Positions 59,553 through 64,000 of a DNA stretch of 64,000 nucleotides are shown one piece after another. Numbering within the stretch: position 1 is the first letter of the stretch; each line of letters starts with the position of its first letter. Under the pieces are notes generated by a model. The model worked only from the letters and a program-made list of their open reading frames with translations. It made no database searches and had not been told where the DNA came from. The position numbers were made by a program, and so were the translations under genes. This stretch comes from Lamellibrachia columna (taxonomy: Eukaryota > Annelida > Polychaeta > Sabellida > Siboglinidae), in contig OY759264.1 in NCBI GenBank assembly GCA_963662155.1, forward strand, positions 17,683,142-17,747,141. The letters are read 5' to 3'.

Positions 59553-60699
59553 AACGAGCAGCCTCAGCTGTCAGTGAATTCACCTGTCCGGTTCGATTTT
59601 TTTGGGCTTTTTAACATTAAATTGTCGATTTTTGGAGTTTTTCGTAACATTAAATTTTCTTCTATTTTTCGTATTTTCTTACACTGCGGTACGAAATATT
59701 TGACAGTGAAATCGCCTTTCCGGTTCTGATGCCACCGTGATATTGTTACAGCACATTTCAGATGATCGTCATATTAACAACACCGGCAATTGTCGGTATA
59801 GCGTTGTTTTGGGCACTAAAAGTGCGTGCAAACTCAATATTTGTTTACAAATATACGTCCGTTTTGTACCTGATTCGATGGGGAGTGACGCAAAGAACAT
59901 ATTAACATCGAAAAAAATAGGTAAAAATGTCATTTAATAGTGTTAATAATTTCGGCCAGGTTAATGCACCTTTACCGTGGGCGTGGCAGCACGTGCGAAA
60001 CGTCGTAATAATAATGTTTCTTTCAACGATTGTAACTATTTCAGAAATAAATTAATATTGAAATGTATATTAAATTCATTACTTTATTTTACTGGTCTGG
60101 TATTTATAAGGAATGAACGACAGTATTTGGTATGGTTTATATTTATTATAAAAGCAGTGTCTATTTTAGTATTACGCACAAAAACTTTCTCACTTTATTA
60201 CTTATATTTGTATTTTAAAAATGTTGTGGGGCTAGTTCAAACACACATGGGCCAATGCAAAATGGAACTGGGCCAGTTAAAAACAATAGGCCAGCTAGGT
60301 TGCTAATTTCAGACACTAATATTGTTTGGTTAATTTCGGCAGTATCACCATGCTTAACTAACTAACCCCCCCCATTGTTCAAGCAAGTGGATTTTGGATA
60401 TATTTAAAGCCTATTTTAACATGGTTATGACCATCAGATAACAATTACAAAATTTTCAAACCTCGAATTCACTGTATCATGAAAAGATTGTGTAGAAACA
60501 AGAACATCAACAACAATGCTTACATTCTTGCATGTAGCAGCATCTTTGTCCCTATCAACCCGCATCCTACCGTTAATTTAACAATGTGGACATTTAGGTT
60601 TTTGCATAGTGACATTAACCTATCTCCGTAATTAGTTAGCCATTAACTATCAGAAATGAAAATCACCGCCAGGATTGACGACGTCATGTCATCTCGACA

Positions 60700-61110
60700 A
60701 TCGACACTACATAAGGGGACTTGCTGTCGCCGGTACTCTTCATCGTGTACCTAGAAGCAGCCCTTCGGACACCACACGGGTGTCTTCCAAGCTGACCAAC
60801 AGCTGACCACAACTTACCTAGCGAAGCAGTATACGCAGATGACGCCGACTTCATCTCAACTGACCATGACTACCTGGACAAAGTCAATGAGATCGTGCCA
60901 TCAGCACTGGTAGATTGGTTCATGTACGTCAATGTCGACAAAAACACAGCGTACAATTATCAACCGTGAAACCGAGCATGTTGCCGAAGAATGGAGGATG
61001 ATCAAGAAACTTGGAGTCATTGAGGATTTGTCGCGCCAAAAAATGCTTGTAGTCACTGCTTTGCATTCCATTTGGTCTCTTTGGTTGCGAAGACATCAGC
61101 GGGCAAATCC
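60700..61110 (+). mobile_element. LINE RT fragment with YADD motif
   Basis: The + strand reads, with stops and one frameshift, GDLLSPVLFIVYLEAALRTP, then AVYADDADFISTDHDYLDKV (YADD catalytic pair), DWFMYVNVDK, then EEWRMIKKLGVIEDLSRQKM and ALHSIWSLWLRR. It is a lineage distinct from the CR1 and RTE copies here. Short and dead. Confidence 0.75.
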
Positions 61111-62207
61111 GCATATTTCCAAACAGACTGACTCAATGGATATCGCGGCCAACCCAGACGTAAAGCGGTGTAAACGGGCGTAAGAGCCAGCTGCTCTTGC
61201 AAGCTGGCTGTCGCGACTGCGAAAGACACTTTTAATAATAAATATATGCCCACGTTTTAAAATTATTTCCTACTAACTGTTGCATTATATCTTCGGCAGT
61301 CATTTATCACCATATTATGACTACCAAACACAACAATATTATATAAATGACCAATTCAAGCATTAAAATCACAAACTAAATTCAAACTGTTTGAATCACT
61401 CCCTATGTTGGCAATGTAATTTTCTGTGTCATCAAATAGACTACCTGATGGAAAAATTAAATTATTTGACAAAATATAAATTACTCTCACCATAATGCTT
61501 CATAGTACACAATTTGTATATCCATGTAAGATTTCAATGGTACTAGACAATGAATTTATTTAGGCAATAGTGCTACTTCCCAGACTTATATTTAAATGTT
61601 GTTTTATTTACTGTATGACAAACAAAATCATCAGTATAAAATACCCAGTATATAAAAATAATTCCGTTTTGTTTCTATTATAAATATGAAATAATATTCT
61701 GAAATAAACATATCGGGGTCTCATATAAATTCTCTGTCACTACTACGGCTTTATCCATTCGTCCTGATGGCAATAACAATCACAGGCTTCGAATGCTCGA
61801 ATATGGTTGTATATCATTGGACTGATGGTTTTCTCGCCTGTAGCAGGTGCTAGCCGACTGTGATAGGCTGCTCGAAACTATGTTCTTGACAGTTTCGTGT
61901 AGATTGTCAACATCACTATCATAGTCAGAGTCACAACCATGGCTCTCATTTTCTTGCCACCAGATTTAGTAGCACTGCGCAAAACTTGCTCTCGTCATTT
62001 CTTTCCACGCTTATCCACGATTTCGAATGCCCATGTCACTCGAACGTAACCTACAATGGGAGCAATGGATACTGGTCTTAGTCGTAACGTTGGTCAGCCT
62101 GCACAGCCATGGGGCACCTCGACCAGCCAAGTTGTCCCTCTATGCCACCATTGTTTACGCTTTTTTCTCTTTTCAAGTGTTGAATAATGATGATTGTCAA
62201 TGTAAAA

Positions 62208-62370
62208 CACATGCACACACAGCTCTGCACTGCACGCATACAGACAGCACTGCACCCATGCACGCACGCACGCACGCACGCACGCACAGCACTGCACGCA
62301 AACACAGCACTGCACGCAAACACACACACATACACGCCACTGCAATGCACACAAACACACAGCACTGCAT

Positions 62371-62417
<47 letters not shown>

Positions 62418-62615
62418 CACAAACTACTGCAATGCAATGCACGCAAACACAGCACTGCAATGCACGCAAACACACACATACTCCACTGCAATGCACGCAA
62501 ACACACAGCACTGCACTACACGCAAACATGTGCGTGCGCGTACACACACACACACACACACACTACTGCAATGCAATGCATGCAAACACAGCACTGTATG
62601 CATGCACGCACACTG

Positions 62616-62679
<64 letters not shown>

Positions 62680-62692
62680 GCACGCAAATGCA
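62208..62692. repeat. CA-rich satellite: (CACG)n, (CA)n and a GCACTGCA-type minisatellite
   Basis: Alternating tracts of CACG/CGCA tetranucleotides (about 62258-62286 and 62367-62418), 'actgca(a/c)(t)gcacgcaaacaca' units, and pure (CA)n (about 62613-62672). The long open frames on both strands here arise only from the repeats. Confidence 0.92.
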
Positions 62693-63422
62693 AAGGTCTT
62701 GATAGTTTGTAATCTGGCCACTAATTATGAGATTATGACATGCCAGAGAAGGTTTCTATGCTATTAGTTAGGTTATTAGTACAAATATTGTCTATGGGTC
62801 CCTACGTATAGTAGATGTAGCAGTGACTCTAGTTGGTTTGTTTATTAAAGACATATGACATGACATGGTGCACATTTTTAGCAGAATAATGTTAAAATCA
62901 CCAATCATATCTAATATACTAATCTCTTTTGAATAATACTTAAAATAGCATGCATACATGTTGTGAATGTATTTATATACTTATCTGGTGAGTGGTATAC
63001 AACTCCTGGAATGACATTACTGTTAGAATTATATGTACATTTGTCAAACTCAATACACACACACTCTCTATCTACATTACCTTTTATCTAAATTTAATTT
63101 TATGTGAGGCAACAACCTTAATTTTGTAGCCAAACATGTGATTGGTTAGGAAACAGGTGAATATTGGTTAAATTATCCTCACAGCCGAAAATATTGTACA
63201 ATAACTGCGTAGTAATACAAGGGGAGCTCTTCCAACCAATCAGCATAACGTAAGACGGCCTTCTGGTCTGCAATATGGGCAAGAAAGGGAAAGAAAATAT
63301 ATAAACCTGTTACATATCCATCAAATTCCGTCATGTTAGATCAGCATATGTTAACACAATTTCGTGTTTTAGCCCATACAGATGACCAGCTTCATATTGA
63401 ATATGTTCTCTCTTGTTTTTAG

Positions 63423-63632
63423 TGGACTACGTCGCCGCATGGGGGGAGGTTTGGATACATCATCCTGGAGCTGTGTGAGTACAACTTACAAGAATGGTTG
63501 GAACTGGACCGTGTGATCAACCAATCTGAAGACGAATGGAAACGAACAGCTGCTGGTTTGATCAGGGATCTGCTATCTGGACTTTGTCATCTTCATACAC
63601 AGGAACCAAAGATCATTCACCGAGATTTGAAG
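63423..63632 (+). CDS. Kinase exon: hinge to catalytic HRDLK (partial CDS)
   Basis: 210-nt exon, exactly 70 codons, acceptor GTTTTTAG, donor GTTGGC (a weak donor; the frame beyond it no longer looks like kinase). It gives FGYIILELCEYNLQEWLELD (strand 5, hinge and helix D), RTAAGLIRDLLSGLCHLHTQ (helix E) and KIIHRDLK (catalytic loop with the Asp base). The LELC-x3-LQEW hinge followed by a 'GL-x-HLH ... IIHRDLK' helix E and loop resembles IRE1 and RNase L-like kinases. It joins the previous exon in phase 0 (SYK|WTT). The activation segment, C-lobe and any RNase domain are beyond the right edge. The predicted protein is presumably intracellular; no signal peptide or membrane part is visible in the window. 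Confidence 0.88.
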
Positions 63633-64000
63633 GTTGGCATTATTGTTTTTCTCATCACAGATTGTTTAAATGGTCAAGTGTATAGGCCTTACGTATTAAA
63701 TCCGTTGAATTGCAGCAGCAAAGTAATGTAAACATCTTCAGAATATGTGATTTTGAGAATATTATATGACTCATGTGGTCAACAAAGGTAGGAGTAAATT
63801 CAGAGACACGATATGGCCAATAATAATAATAATTGAAAGTGTACCAAGCATGTTTGAAAATGAAAAAAAACAGTATTGTTAATAATGTGATGACCTTTTG
63901 AGAATTGCCCTCCCCCACACATACACGCAGGCACGCACACGCACGCACACACACGAGCAATTCTCAAAACTTTTTAAGGGGCACAATAATGTTCAGTTTG
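63633..64000 (+). other. Intron after the HRDLK exon; nothing recognisable
   Basis: AT-rich sequence with a (CA)-rich stretch at about 63915-63955. The short inverted motif 'gagaattgc' and 'gcaattctc' (63900-63908 and 63957-63965) brackets the CA tract. The next kinase exon is not in the window. Confidence 0.6.

Larger units (their letters stand above)
57194..59575 (-). mobile_element. CR1 element, copy K, with ORF1 and endonuclease but RT deleted
   Basis: Minus strand, 5' end near 59575. ORF1 (59552-58767) is almost intact; endonuclease pieces run from about 58629 to 58000; then an ORF (58152-57292) runs through the endonuclease end and linker and jumps straight to the RT C-terminus (YEQK joined to ILNGYENIDRNMFF). 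The whole RT catalytic core is missing. The 3' UTR and tail end at 57194. Confidence 0.87.
43744..63422 (+). other. 19.7-kb intron between kinase exons, filled with transposons
   Basis: The exons on each side join in phase 0 at exactly the point expected between strand 3/helix C and the hinge, so no coding exon seems to be missing. The intron holds LTR, CR1, Jockey-like, hAT MITE, SINE and DIRS-like copies. I see nothing recognisable in 46640-46740, 49000-49960, 50060-51590, 52000-52660, 52990-53160, 53900-54680, 55920-57160, 59580-60700 and 61260-62200 beyond AT-rich DNA and short dispersed repeats. Confidence 0.75.

Noticed and set aside
62027..62767. 246-residue His/Thr/Ala-rich ORF and several Cys/Val-rich ORFs on the other strand
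   Set aside because: They arise from CACG, CA and GCACTGCA satellite repeats, which stay open in many frames.

Overview
The window is eukaryotic, most likely from an invertebrate metazoan. It is AT-rich and has long introns with GT/AG exon boundaries. It is densely loaded with CR1, RTE-like and Jockey-like LINEs, plus Penelope, DIRS-like, LTR, hAT and tRNA-SINE copies and long (TA)n and (CA)n microsatellites. There is no operon structure and no long intact host ORF. The sequence alone does not fix the phylum; a marine invertebrate such as a lancelet, cnidarian or lophotrochozoan would fit.

One host gene seems to span the whole window on the + strand and to run off both ends. From about 1 to 37.98 kb it is an array of diverged repeat units of about 0.3-1.3 kb. 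Each unit carries one tiny exon of 36 nt (twelve cases) or 33 nt (two cases), bounded by a polypyrimidine tract plus AG and by a GTGAGT-like donor. All 14 exons are phase 0 at both ends, have no stop, and encode variants of a 12-residue Ser/Arg-rich peptide, roughly ATSGxFxSxRSM. Three ordinary exons follow: 41286-41431 (lead-in), 43584-43743 (kinase glycine loop, VAVK lysine, helix C) and 63423-63632 (hinge to the HRDLK catalytic loop). These three join in matching phase into the N-terminal part of a protein kinase domain that most resembles the IRE1/RNase L type. The rest of the kinase lies beyond the window.

The remaining sequence is nested mobile DNA inside the introns. Several insertions are defined precisely by target-site duplications (TSDs): a 4.06-kb hAT-like element (4101-8161, 6-bp TSD); an RTE-like LINE (12918-16122, 12-bp TSD) inside a CR1 element; a Tol2-like non-autonomous hAT (20416-21625, 8-bp TSD) inside a second RTE-like LINE (19988-23644); and a hAT MITE (47050-47438, 8-bp TSD) inside a Jockey-like LINE. 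SINEs sit at 39521-39726 (inside CR1) and 52670-52981. An LTR element (43880-about 45060), a CR1 fragment inside DIRS-like sequence (54680-55920), and further CR1 copies fill the 19.7-kb intron between the last two kinase exons.

The most interesting system is the array of symmetric mini-exons feeding a kinase. Each cassette can be skipped or included without changing frame, so the gene could in principle produce a very large set of linker isoforms ahead of one kinase domain. Transcript data would be needed to show whether it does.
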